This document shows, piece after piece, positions 7,137-12,518 of a stretch of 12,518 nt of DNA. The position numbers and the translations under genes were made by a program. The stretch comes from an uncultured Akkermansia sp. (GTDB lineage Bacteria; Verrucomicrobiota; Verrucomicrobiia; Verrucomicrobiales; Akkermansiaceae). Where the stretch lies: positions 1 through 12,518 of the forward strand of contig CAJGDB010000052.1 in the NCBI GenBank assembly GCA_904502165.1, read 5' to 3'. Below the pieces are notes generated by a model. The model had not been told where the DNA came from, searched no databases, and saw nothing but the letters and a program-made list of their open reading frames with translations. How positions within the stretch are numbered: the first letter of the stretch is position 1; each line of letters opens with the position of its first letter.

Positions 7137-7549
7137 GTGAATGAGAACAAGCTGTGGAGCTGCTGAGTGCCCTGGTTTTTCCACTGGGTTTCCTGGCGGA
7201 CCTCATAACCATCCGGTTCCAGCATGAGGGTGACTGCCTGGGGGGCTGTGTTTTCCCATCGGGCATCCAGTTCTATTTCAATCCTGCCATTCAGTGGAAG
7301 GTTCAGCTCAAAATCCTGGTCAGCGGCTGCGGTATCCATATCCTCCCATTCGCCGCCTGGCTGGCGCAATTTCACCGCCACGGGCTGCCCGGTGAATCGC
7401 AGGGTGGCGTAAACGATTTTCTGTTCCGCCTCATTTGTATCAGAGGAGACATGGACTGGTGCTTCTGCTGACCGGGTGAGTATGGGCAGGGGAAGCCCTA
7501 CCAGCAGAATGCCTGCGAGCGTGAGCAGTACTTTGAGGCGGGGTGACAT
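7130..7549 (-). CDS. Uncharacterised membrane-anchored protein in the metal transporter unit
   Basis: This is a 139-residue protein I do not recognise. MSPRLKVLL and a hydrophobic segment (about 7-24) form an uncleaved anchor or signal, followed by about 110 residues that look like alternating beta strands (YATLRFTGQPVAVKLRQPG, FELNLPLNGRIEIELDARW, AVTLMLEPDGYEV, LHSLFSFTW), perhaps an Ig/FN3-like sandwich facing the periplasm. It has no Cys and only two His, so it is not an obvious metal chaperone. The longer frame from TTG 7591 overlaps the binding-protein stop (TTGA), but that region carries a strong promoter whose start point would lie at about 7556, so I favour ATG 7549. It lies between the binding-protein and ATPase genes and overlaps the latter by 7 bp. 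This tight placement suggests an accessory role in metal uptake; that is inference. Confidence 0.72.
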   Translation of the reverse strand: MSPRLKVLLTLAGILLVGLPLPILTRSAEAPVHVSSDTNEAEQKIVYATLRFTGQPVAVKLRQPGGEWEDMDTAAADQDFELNLPLNGRIEIELDARWENTAPQAVTLMLEPDGYEVRQETQWKNQGTQQLHSLFSFTW

Positions 7550-7562
7550 GGAGGCTGACCCG

Positions 7563-7591
7563 ATTCTAGGGCCTTGGACAATGATTGTCAA
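7563..7591 (-). promoter_or_regulatory. Internal promoter of the metal transport locus
   Basis: On the minus strand a perfect -35, TTGACA (7591-7586), and a 5-of-6 -10, TAGAAT (7568-7563), are 17 bp apart. The start is predicted at about 7556, some 7 nt before ATG 7549. It would transcribe the unknown gene, ATPase and permease independently of the binding-protein gene. The -35 overlaps a palindrome described separately. Confidence 0.6.
7577..7589. promoter_or_regulatory. Fur-family-like operator overlapping the internal promoter
   Basis: GACAATGATTGTC is a perfect 13-bp palindrome around G7583 with the AAT-N-ATT core that is typical of Fur/Zur/PerR sites. It covers part of the -35 and spacer of the internal promoter, a position suited to repression. 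Which regulator binds cannot be read from the sequence. Confidence 0.45.
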
Positions 7592-8478
7592 TGTTGCTTC
7601 GAGTCATTCTCCTGCGCTGTTGCCTGTCCGAGCCCCTCTGCAATGTTGCGGATGTTGAAGCGGAACAGGTCTGTGTAGGCGGGAGCTGCCGGGTATATGC
7701 CATCCAGCGCGAGAGGGCGGATTTTTGCACCAATCTGGGAGGCTATGGTTTCCAGAACTTTGGGAGATTCATTGACCCCATAGAACAGGCAGGGAATGGT
7801 ATACTGCCTCAGGTGGGCCAGAATGTGGGCGAGAGAGGCGGGGTCTCCTTCACTTTCATGGGCGATTCCGTGAATGGCCAGGGCCTTGAATCCGAAATCT
7901 TTGCAGAAGTGGTTCATGGCAGCGTGAGAGCAGACCAGCACTCTCTTTTCCTGAGGGATTCTGGCAAAGGCAAGTCGGGCTTCCCGTATGAGTTCGTCCA
8001 TTTGCGCCGCATAGGTCCGTTGTCCGGCGGCAAAGCAGGCTTTACGGCTCGGCGCGATGCTTTCCAGTGCAGCCCGGAGGGTGCGGGAGGCTCTCTTCAT
8101 GGCTGCCGGGCTGTTCCACCAGTGTGGATCGGCAATATGGCTCCCGGGAAGCAGAACAACCGGTACAGAAGAGCCCAGTTCCACAATCCGGGTATCGGCA
8201 GGTAAGGAGTCGCGGAGGTCCTGAAGATAGGGCTCTACACCCAGACCGCAGGCCAGTACCAGTTTTGCTCCGGCCGCTGCAGCGATGTCTGATGCCGTGG
8301 GTTCAAAGGCATGCAGTTCTCCATTTTCTGGAAAAAGGTTTACAACCTCTACCTCGCTACCTCCTATCTGGCGGGCCATATCGCTGAGCAGGGGGTGCAG
8401 ACTGGCTATCCTGGTGGCTGCATGGGAGCCGGTTATGGACAGCAGGGTTATGATGATTCCGAGCAGAAATGTTCTCAT
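7588..8478 (-). CDS. Metal ABC transporter substrate-binding protein (cluster A-I/cluster 9)
   Basis: This is the periplasmic receptor that hands a divalent metal to the permease. It has 296 residues. Residues 1-20 are a Sec signal ending SHA without a lipobox Cys, so the mature protein is soluble in the periplasm. Ligand positions in family order are H56 (ENGELHAFEPTASDI), H119 (ADPHWWNSPAAM), E208 (HGIAHESEGDPASL, aligned by eye to E205 of pneumococcal PsaA; H207 is adjacent) and D259 (LALDGIYP). A His-His-Glu-Asp set is typical of Mn/Fe binders rather than Zn-binding ZnuA, and the His-rich loop of ZnuA is missing. SHAAMNHFCKDFGF (184-197) is the usual 'SH-AF-YF-k-yGl' element. It is the first gene of the locus, under a promoter with a Fur-type palindrome, and may be translated from a leaderless mRNA. 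Confidence 0.93.
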   Translation of the reverse strand: MRTFLLGIIITLLSITGSHAATRIASLHPLLSDMARQIGGSEVEVVNLFPENGELHAFEPTASDIAAAAGAKLVLACGLGVEPYLQDLRDSLPADTRIVELGSSVPVVLLPGSHIADPHWWNSPAAMKRASRTLRAALESIAPSRKACFAAGQRTYAAQMDELIREARLAFARIPQEKRVLVCSHAAMNHFCKDFGFKALAIHGIAHESEGDPASLAHILAHLRQYTIPCLFYGVNESPKVLETIASQIGAKIRPLALDGIYPAAPAYTDLFRFNIRNIAEGLGQATAQENDSKQH

Positions 8479-8484
8479 GGGGTT

Positions 8485-8513
8485 ATTTTAGAATTATTCT
8501 ATATGGTTGTCAA
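8485..8513 (-). promoter_or_regulatory. Promoter of the metal-binding protein gene, predicted leaderless
   Basis: On the minus strand a perfect -35, TTGACA (8513-8508), a 17-bp spacer and the -10 TAAAAT (8490-8485; 5 of 6) form a strong sigma70-type promoter. The -10 ends 6 nt before ATG 8478, so transcription should begin at or next to the start codon. The first 11 bases from the -35 (TTGACAACCAT) match the internal promoter at 7591 in 10 positions. Confidence 0.65.
8488..8502. promoter_or_regulatory. Fur-family-like 7-1-7 operator in the promoter spacer
   Basis: TTAGAATTATTCTAT contains the perfect 13-bp palindrome TAGAAT-T-ATTCTA centred on T8495 with an AAT-N-ATT core. It agrees with the B. 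subtilis PerR box (TTATAAT-N-ATTATAA) at 11 of the 14 specified positions. It fills the spacer and touches the -10, as expected for a metal-dependent repressor of an uptake gene. Confidence 0.5.
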
Positions 8514-8530
8514 CCGGGTATTGTGACAAC
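8506..8530. repeat. Inverted repeat GTTGTCA-N11-TGACAAC upstream of the metal uptake gene
   Basis: Two perfect 7-bp arms (8506-8512 and 8524-8530) are 11 bp apart. The inner arm covers the -35 of the binding-protein promoter and the outer arm lies upstream. Arm centres are 18 bp apart, close to two helical turns. It could be a second regulator site or chance. Confidence 0.35.
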
Positions 8531-8562
8531 GCAGGTCAGATAAAGAACCGCAGCGGAGTGAA

Positions 8563-8865
8563 TCAGGGGGAGCTTTTCCATTCTCCCTCAATGATGCAAC
8601 GGGGGCGTTCCATTTCGGTCAGGGCATCGCATTGAAGTTGTCTTTCCTGCAAGGAGGGCCAGGTCTGAGCGTCTGTGGGTTCAAGCGGCAGAATAGCATT
8701 GCTCAGAAGCCAGCGGATGTAGTCTTCGTCAGCGCAATGGAGAAAACGGCTGCAATCCATGAGTGTGTCGGTGCTTTGCAACAGACGGCGGGCTTCATCA
8801 ATGTCCCGTCTTTCGTAAGCGGCATGAACCGCCTGCAACAGGGGTGCAAGAGAATCGCTTTCCAT
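8563..8865 (-). CDS. Small hypothetical protein
   Basis: This is an acidic, mostly helical 100-residue protein I do not recognise. It has no signal peptide or membrane segment. The N-terminal half (LLQAVHAAYERRDIDEARRLLQSTDTL) resembles a single TPR-like helical hairpin, and the second half contains three Cys (residues 38, 43 and 79), Trp-rich spots and a Pro-rich bend. It begins 41 bp after the alcohol dehydrogenase stop on the same strand with no separate promoter seen, so it is probably co-transcribed with it. Possible, but the start lacks a Shine-Dalgarno and the function is unknown. Confidence 0.55.
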   Translation of the reverse strand: MESDSLAPLLQAVHAAYERRDIDEARRLLQSTDTLMDCSRFLHCADEDYIRWLLSNAILPLEPTDAQTWPSLQERQLQCDALTEMERPRCIIEGEWKSSP

Positions 8866-8906
8866 GCAGCTCTGTTGCTGATGGCGAGGAAGGCGTTTAA
8901 TACCTT

Positions 8907-10100
8907 TTATCTTGCTGAATTGTAAATGGCAGCTGCTTCCTCAGCAGTAATGGGATGCACACCTGGCAGCGTGGGTATGGCGGCCCCGCCTCCGTATACC
9001 TTGCAGGCAGCATGGGCCATGGCTGCGAAGTCTGCCGTATCCGGGATGGTGAGTTCCTGCATGGTCTGGGGCAGCCCCAGTTCCCGATACCAGCTTCTCA
9101 GGCGGGCAATGCCTTCATGTACTACCGCTGCTGTATCGCGCTGGGGAGTGACGCCCATGACATTGGTGGCCCATTGGGCGAAGATTCCGGGGTTGTAACT
9201 CCACACCGCCTCCATGTAGGCAGGCACGATGACAGCCAGACCAGCACCATGGGGAACATCGTAAACGGCACTCAGTTCATGCTCCAGCGCATGGCATGCC
9301 CAGCTTTGTTCGCGTCCCAGCCCCAGAAGGTCGTTGTGTGCGATGGTGCCGCTGAGGGCAAGTTGTCCCCAGGCTTCCACGTTCTGTAAATCATGGTTCA
9401 GAATACGGGCCTGGGTGATGATGGTCCGCATGGTGGCTTCTGCCAGGGCATCAGTCAGGGCTGTATGGGTCGTATTGGTGAAGTATCGCTCAAAAATATG
9501 GCAGAGCATATCACATGCTCCGTAGGCCATTTGTGCCTGCGGGAGAGAGAGGAAGAGGGTCGGGTCGACAATGCTGAGCACGGGGCGGAGCCCCATGTGT
9601 TTGAAGCCGAGCTTGCGTTGTGAATGTTCCTCGCTCAATACAGTATTGGGGCTGTTCTCACTTCCTGCGGCGGGCAGGGTAAGGACGCAGGCTACCGGCA
9701 GGGGATGCTTTTCCGGCACAGAGCCCTTGTGGGAATACAATTCCCACACATCACAACTATTGGGAACCCCCACGGCAATGCCTTTTGCAGAATCAATGAC
9801 GCTGCCTCCTCCTACAGCCAGAATGAGGGAGACCTGTTCCTTGCGGCAGAGGCTGATACCCTCGCGCACCAGAGAAACGGACGGATTGGGCTTGACTCCA
9901 CCCATTTCCACAAAATCAATTCCTGCATCTGAGAGACTTTTCCTTACCCTGTCCAGCAAACCGGTGCGGACGATGCTGCCGCCGCCGTAATGGAGCAGAA
10001 TTCTGCCCGGGGCAAAGGCCTTGAGGTGTTTGCCCAGATTCAGGTGCTCTCCCGGGCCGTAGACGTAGCGGGTCTGGTTGTGATAATCGAAGTTCAGCAT
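8907..10100 (-). CDS. Iron-containing alcohol dehydrogenase, BdhA/YqhD type (NADPH-dependent aldehyde reductase)
   Basis: This group III alcohol dehydrogenase reduces aldehydes such as butyraldehyde or reactive short-chain aldehydes with NAD(P)H in the cytoplasm. It has 397 residues, a normal length. The N-terminal cofactor domain shows HYGGGSI (37-43), VKPNPSVSLVREG (69-81) and AVGGGSVIDSAKGIA (95-109). VLTLPAAGSENSPNTVLS (139-156) matches the YqhD/BdhA subgroup. The metal ligands of YqhD (Asp194, His198, His267, His281) correspond to D197, H201, H270 and H284, all present. The GGGS loop suits NADPH as in YqhD, though preference is inferred. It has its own promoter (TCGACA-N17-TAAAGT), back to back with that of the deacetylase, and probably a leaderless mRNA. 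Confidence 0.95.
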   Translation of the reverse strand: MLNFDYHNQTRYVYGPGEHLNLGKHLKAFAPGRILLHYGGGSIVRTGLLDRVRKSLSDAGIDFVEMGGVKPNPSVSLVREGISLCRKEQVSLILAVGGGSVIDSAKGIAVGVPNSCDVWELYSHKGSVPEKHPLPVACVLTLPAAGSENSPNTVLSEEHSQRKLGFKHMGLRPVLSIVDPTLFLSLPQAQMAYGACDMLCHIFERYFTNTTHTALTDALAEATMRTIITQARILNHDLQNVEAWGQLALSGTIAHNDLLGLGREQSWACHALEHELSAVYDVPHGAGLAVIVPAYMEAVWSYNPGIFAQWATNVMGVTPQRDTAAVVHEGIARLRSWYRELGLPQTMQELTIPDTADFAAMAHAACKVYGGGAAIPTLPGVHPITAEEAAAIYNSAR

Positions 10101-10106
10101 GCTGTG

Positions 10107-10135
10107 ACTTTAGCATAGCCCGGGAGCTGTGTCGA
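10107..10135 (-). promoter_or_regulatory. Predicted promoter of the iron alcohol dehydrogenase gene
   Basis: On the minus strand, TCGACA (10135-10130; 5 of 6) and TAAAGT (10112-10107), the latter preceded by TGC as an extended -10, are 17 bp apart. The -10 ends 6 nt before ATG 10100, so the transcript should be leaderless. Confidence 0.5.
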
Positions 10136-10157
10136 TGCAAAATGACGACAAAAGGGG

Positions 10158-10186
10158 TTGCCTTTTACGCGCGTAAGCTGTACAAT
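10158..10186 (+). promoter_or_regulatory. Predicted promoter of the polysaccharide deacetylase gene
   Basis: TTGCCT (10158-10163) and TACAAT (10181-10186; 5 of 6) are 17 bp apart. The transcription start is predicted near 10193, about 7 nt before ATG 10200. It makes the upstream in-frame TTG 10158 and ATG 10185 unlikely as translation starts. Confidence 0.5.
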
Positions 10187-10199
10187 GCCGCCACTTGCC

Positions 10200-11246
10200 A
10201 TGCGGATGAACAAAGGACAGTATCTGATATGTGCAGCTGCCGTTTTCGGGATGGTGGCGTGCCAGCAGCAGGAACAGCAGATAGAACAGCCTGTAACGCC
10301 TGTGGTGAAGCCCGTCGTTAAACCCCGTCCCCGGGTGCGCCCGGTCAGGAAGCACGAGGCCGCAGAGCCGGTGAAGCAGCCTGTGGTGAGCAAGGCGCAG
10401 CAGCCTGCCCGGCTCCGTCCCCTGGGTAAGAAGGTGGCCAGCGTTTCCATGAAGGGCAAATATGTTGCTCTTACCTTCGATGATGGCCCGCATCCTGCTC
10501 TTACCCGCAAGGCCGTGGATATTCTGAACCGCCATGGGGCAAAGGGTACTTTCTTCATGCTTGGCGAAAATGTGAAACGCTACCCTTCCATTGTAGCGAG
10601 TGTGGCTGCATCCGGACACGAACTGGGTGTTCATACCTGGACGCACATCAAGATGAATGCCGTAACCCGCGCCCGGGTTGATAATGAAATCAACCGCACA
10701 CAGAACCTTATCGGTCGTATTTCCGGCACTTACCCGCGTGTGATGCGCCCCCCGTACGGGGCAACGAATCAGACTCTGGTGAATCACATGTACAATGGTT
10801 ACGGCATGGCCACCATCCTGTGGGATGTGGATACGCAGGATTGGCGTAAACCTGGGGTTTCCAGCGTTATCAATAAGGCGGTGAATGGAGCTGGCCCGGG
10901 TTCCATTATTCTGGTACACGATATTCACGCCTCGACGCTGAATGCGCTGGAGGGTATTGTGACAGGCCTGCAGGCCCGGGGGTACAAGCTGGTGACTGTT
11001 TCGGAATTGATGATGATTGGTAAGCAGGAAGCTGCGGAGGCCGCTGCCGCCAAGGCCGCTGCGGAGGCTGCCGCCAAGGCTGCTGCAGAAGCCGCTGCTG
11101 TGCAGCAGGCTGCCAGAGATATTGAGAAGGCAGAGGCTGCTGCAGAGGCTGCCCCGGCGCAGGTGCAGCCGGTATCCGAGTACCCCGCAGTTCCTCAATC
11201 CGGAGACGAGACTCCTCTTAAACTTGAGAATTTCATCTTGAATTGA
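10200..11246 (+). CDS. Polysaccharide deacetylase (CE4/NodB domain) lipoprotein with Ala-rich repeat tail
   Basis: The product should remove N-acetyl groups from a polysaccharide, most likely peptidoglycan or another GlcNAc polymer, outside the inner membrane. It has 348 residues. A short signal ends in GMVAC, with Cys21 as the likely lipid anchor. A Pro/Val/Lys/Arg-rich linker (31-78) follows. The NodB domain (about 88-272) has all five motifs: TFDDGPH (92-98; D94 base, D95 metal), HTWTH (145-149; metal histidines), RPPYG (183-187), WDVDTQDW (208-215) and ILVHD (237-241). The C-terminus (277-320) is almost only Ala, Lys and Glu with an AAAKAAAE repeat, expected to be a long helix. M1 at 10200 is chosen from the promoter position; M3 (10206) is also possible. 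The next gene starts 3 bp downstream. Confidence 0.92.
   Translation: MRMNKGQYLICAAAVFGMVACQQQEQQIEQPVTPVVKPVVKPRPRVRPVRKHEAAEPVKQPVVSKAQQPARLRPLGKKVASVSMKGKYVALTFDDGPHPALTRKAVDILNRHGAKGTFFMLGENVKRYPSIVASVAASGHELGVHTWTHIKMNAVTRARVDNEINRTQNLIGRISGTYPRVMRPPYGATNQTLVNHMYNGYGMATILWDVDTQDWRKPGVSSVINKAVNGAGPGSIILVHDIHASTLNALEGIVTGLQARGYKLVTVSELMMIGKQEAAEAAAAKAAAEAAAKAAAEAAAVQQAARDIEKAEAAAEAAPAQVQPVSEYPAVPQSGDETPLKLENFILN
11043..11090 (+). repeat. Two-copy 24-bp tandem repeat encoding AAAKAAAE
   Basis: Two consecutive 24-bp units (11043-11066 and 11067-11090) agree at 21 of 24 positions and each encode AAAKAAAE. All three differences are silent third-position changes, so the peptide is kept. The surrounding codons continue the Ala/Glu theme, and unit number could vary between strains. 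Confidence 0.7.
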
Positions 11247-11249
11247 TTT

Positions 11250-12518
11250 ATGGCTAAAAGCGCAGCAAAGGGAAAAATTTATCTTGTCGGTGCCGGCCCG
11301 GGGGATCCGGGGCTGATGACCTTGAAGGGACGGGATTTGATTGCTCAGGCTGATTGCCTGGTGTATGACGCGCTGGCAGCTCCTGCAATGCTGGCATGGC
11401 TGAAGCCCGGTTGTGAAAAGATTTATGTGGGGAAGCGTGCTGGTAACCATGCCATGCCCCAGGAAGAGATAAATGAGCTTCTTGTGGAATGCTCTGCCCG
11501 CCATGCCAGTACTGTGCGGCTGAAGGGGGGCGACCCCTATGTATTCGGACGCGGTGGCGAGGAGGCTATGGCTCTTCGTAAGGCGGGGGTGCCGTTTGAA
11601 GTTGTGCCGGGGGTAAGTTCTGCGATTGCTGGTCCTGCCTGTGCCGGGATTCCTGTGACGCATCGCGATTGCTGCACGCAGTTTACGGTGTTCACTGGTC
11701 ATGAAAGTGCAGCTAAGGCAGAATCGTCTCTGGATATTTCCGGCATTGCCGCGGCGAGTGGTACAAAGGTTATGCTGATGGGCATGAGCCGCCTGCGTGA
11801 GACCCTGCAGGCGCTGATGAAGGCTGGGCAGGGGGCAGATGTGCCCGCAGCGGCTATTCAGTGGGCGGCCACAGGTCGGCAGAAGAGTGTGTCTGCAACA
11901 GTTGCCACACTGGCAGATGCTGTGGAAAAAGCCGGTGTGTCTTCTCCTGCAGTGGTTGTTATTGGCGAGGTTGTATCACTTGCTCCGCAGCTGGACTGGC
12001 GTTCTGAACTACCGCTCTGCGGCAAGCGTGTTGTGGTAACCCGCACCCGGGAGCAGGCCAGCGAACTGAGTTGCCAGTTGCAGGCGCTCGGGGCTGATGT
12101 CATGGAACTGCCCACCATCCGTATTGCTGACCCCACCGATAAGCGTGATTTTGCAGAGGCCGTGGTGGATGCGCCCCATTATGACTGGCTTGTTTTCTCC
12201 AGCCCGAATGGGGTGCGCCGGTTCTTTACTGCTTTCTTTGCAGTATATGAGGATATCCGTGAAATCGGAGGCGCTCGCATTGCCGCAGTCGGCCCGGGTA
12301 CGGCTTCAGAGCTCAAGAAGTATGGCCTGATGGTGGATGTAATGCCGCAGAAGGCCGTGGCTGAGGAGCTGATAGCTGAGTTTGACCGCAAGGGCGATGA
12401 GTTTGGCGGGGTGGCAAATGTTACGATGCTCTGGGTGCATGGTGAGCAGGCGCGCCGCGTTATTTACGATGAATTGATGAAGAGACAGGCCATTGTGGAC
12501 GAATGTCTGGCTTATAGC
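11250..12518 (+). CDS. Uroporphyrinogen-III C-methyltransferase/uroporphyrinogen-III synthase fusion (CobA-HemD), 3' end cut
   Basis: Translating from ATG 11250 gives 423 codons with no stop before the window ends. Residues 8-245 are a SUMT (CobA) methyltransferase, which uses two S-adenosylmethionine to make precorrin-2 for siroheme and cobamides: VGAGPGDPG (13-21), [16 protein letters not shown] (90-105), [21 protein letters not shown] (119-139) and TKVMLMGM (172-179). Residues from about 257 on are a HemD-type uroporphyrinogen-III synthase, which cyclises hydroxymethylbilane: [16 protein letters not shown] (258-273), [16 protein letters not shown] (311-326) and [19 protein letters not shown] (342-360). 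The fusion makes uroporphyrinogen III and methylates it in one polypeptide, and is known in several phyla. It follows the deacetylase by 3 bp with no promoter seen, so the two are probably co-transcribed although functionally unrelated. Confidence 0.95.
   Translation, partial: MAKSAAKGKIYLVGAGPGDPGLMTLKGRDLIAQADCLVYDALAAPAMLAWLKPGCEKIYVGKRAGNHAMPQEEINELLVECSARHASTVRLKGGDPYVFGRGGEEAMALRKAGVPFEVVPGVSSAIAGPACAGIPVTHRDCCTQFTVFTGHESAAKAESSLDISGIAAASGTKVMLMGMSRLRETLQALMKAGQGADVPAAAIQWAATGRQKSVSATVATLADAVEKAGVSSPAVVVIGEVVSLAPQLDWRSELPLCGKRVVVTRTREQASELSCQLQALGADVMELPTIRIADPTDKRDFAEAVVDAPHYDWLVFSSPNGVRRFFTAFFAVYEDIREIGGARIAAVGPGTASELKKYGLMVDVMPQKAVAEELIAEFDRKGDEFGGVANVTMLWVHGEQARRVIYDELMKRQAIVDECLAYS

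Noticed and set aside
7137..7184. Upstream ATG (7184) for the ATPase
   Set aside because: The extra 16 residues are another frame of the upstream gene's coding sequence and resemble no ATPase N-terminus. ATG 7136 with a 7-bp overlap is more natural.
7550..7591. TTG start at 7591 for the unknown metal-locus protein (overlap TTGA with the receptor stop)
   Set aside because: The segment contains a TTGACA-N17-TAGAAT promoter and a palindrome, and the ATG at 7549 leads directly into a normal anchor sequence. Coupled initiation from TTG on the upstream transcript is still possible.
10110..11702. Long open frame of 530 codons on the minus strand
   Set aside because: It lies opposite the deacetylase and CobA-HemD genes, whose plus-strand proteins have complete family motifs. 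The minus product is a low-quality Arg/His/Ser-rich sequence with no domain and arises from codon bias.
1..12518. CRISPR arrays, tRNA or rRNA genes, insertion sequences, prophage or defence genes
   Set aside because: I looked for regular repeats, cloverleaf-like sequences, transposase or integrase motifs and nuclease clusters on both strands and saw none. The window is gene-dense core chromosome.

Overview
The window looks like chromosomal core DNA of a Gram-negative (diderm) bacterium. It encodes lipoproteins, a soluble periplasmic binding protein with a Sec signal, a type II/IV-like pseudopilin and a periplasm-facing amidase. Moderately GC-rich coding, the pseudopilin style and the general gene mix fit Verrucomicrobiota (Akkermansia-like), but this is an inference from style, not from a marker gene. 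I found no rRNA, tRNA, CRISPR, IS element, integrase or phage gene, and no unexplained stretch longer than about 110 bases.

Layout. (1) 1-539, plus: C-terminal part of a beta-lactamase-fold serine hydrolase, cut by the window edge. (2) 3220-582, minus: ruvB, an N-acetylmuramoyl-L-alanine amidase lipoprotein coupled to it by an ATGA overlap, and a hypothetical exported protein. (3) 3330-3611, plus: a small membrane protein that converges on the next unit at a strong shared hairpin terminator. (4) 5462-3672, minus: a pseudopilin gene followed after 3 bp by a feedback-type DAHP synthase. (5) 8478-5533, minus: a tight four-gene metal-ion ABC transporter locus (binding protein, unknown anchored protein, ATPase with a histidine-rich N-terminus, permease). 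(6) 10100-8563, minus: a BdhA/YqhD-type iron-dependent alcohol dehydrogenase and a small unknown protein. (7) 10200 to the end, plus: a CE4 polysaccharide deacetylase lipoprotein with an Ala-rich repeat tail, then 3 bp later a CobA-HemD fusion that runs off the window.

The most interesting signal is regulatory. Six transcription units have recognisable sigma70-like promoters with exactly 17-bp spacers, and in each the predicted transcription start falls about 0-8 nt from the ATG. None has a convincing Shine-Dalgarno sequence, so leaderless or near-leaderless transcripts seem to be the rule here. Within the metal-transport locus there are two such promoters, one before the binding-protein gene and one at the junction between it and the unknown gene. 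Each overlaps a palindrome with an AAT-N-ATT core, as in Fur-family (Fur/Zur/PerR) operators. This suggests that binding protein and membrane complex are separately promoted but jointly metal-regulated. The binding protein has a Mn/Fe-like ligand set while the ATPase carries a His cluster, so the metal is uncertain.

Most other genes are housekeeping: recombination (RuvB), aromatic amino acids (DAHP synthase), tetrapyrroles (CobA-HemD), aldehyde reduction, and cell-wall hydrolysis or deacetylation. Oddities worth a look are the Lys/Ala-rich insert in the pseudopilin C-terminus, the pilin-DAHP synthase pairing, and the uncharacterised protein inside the metal transporter locus.
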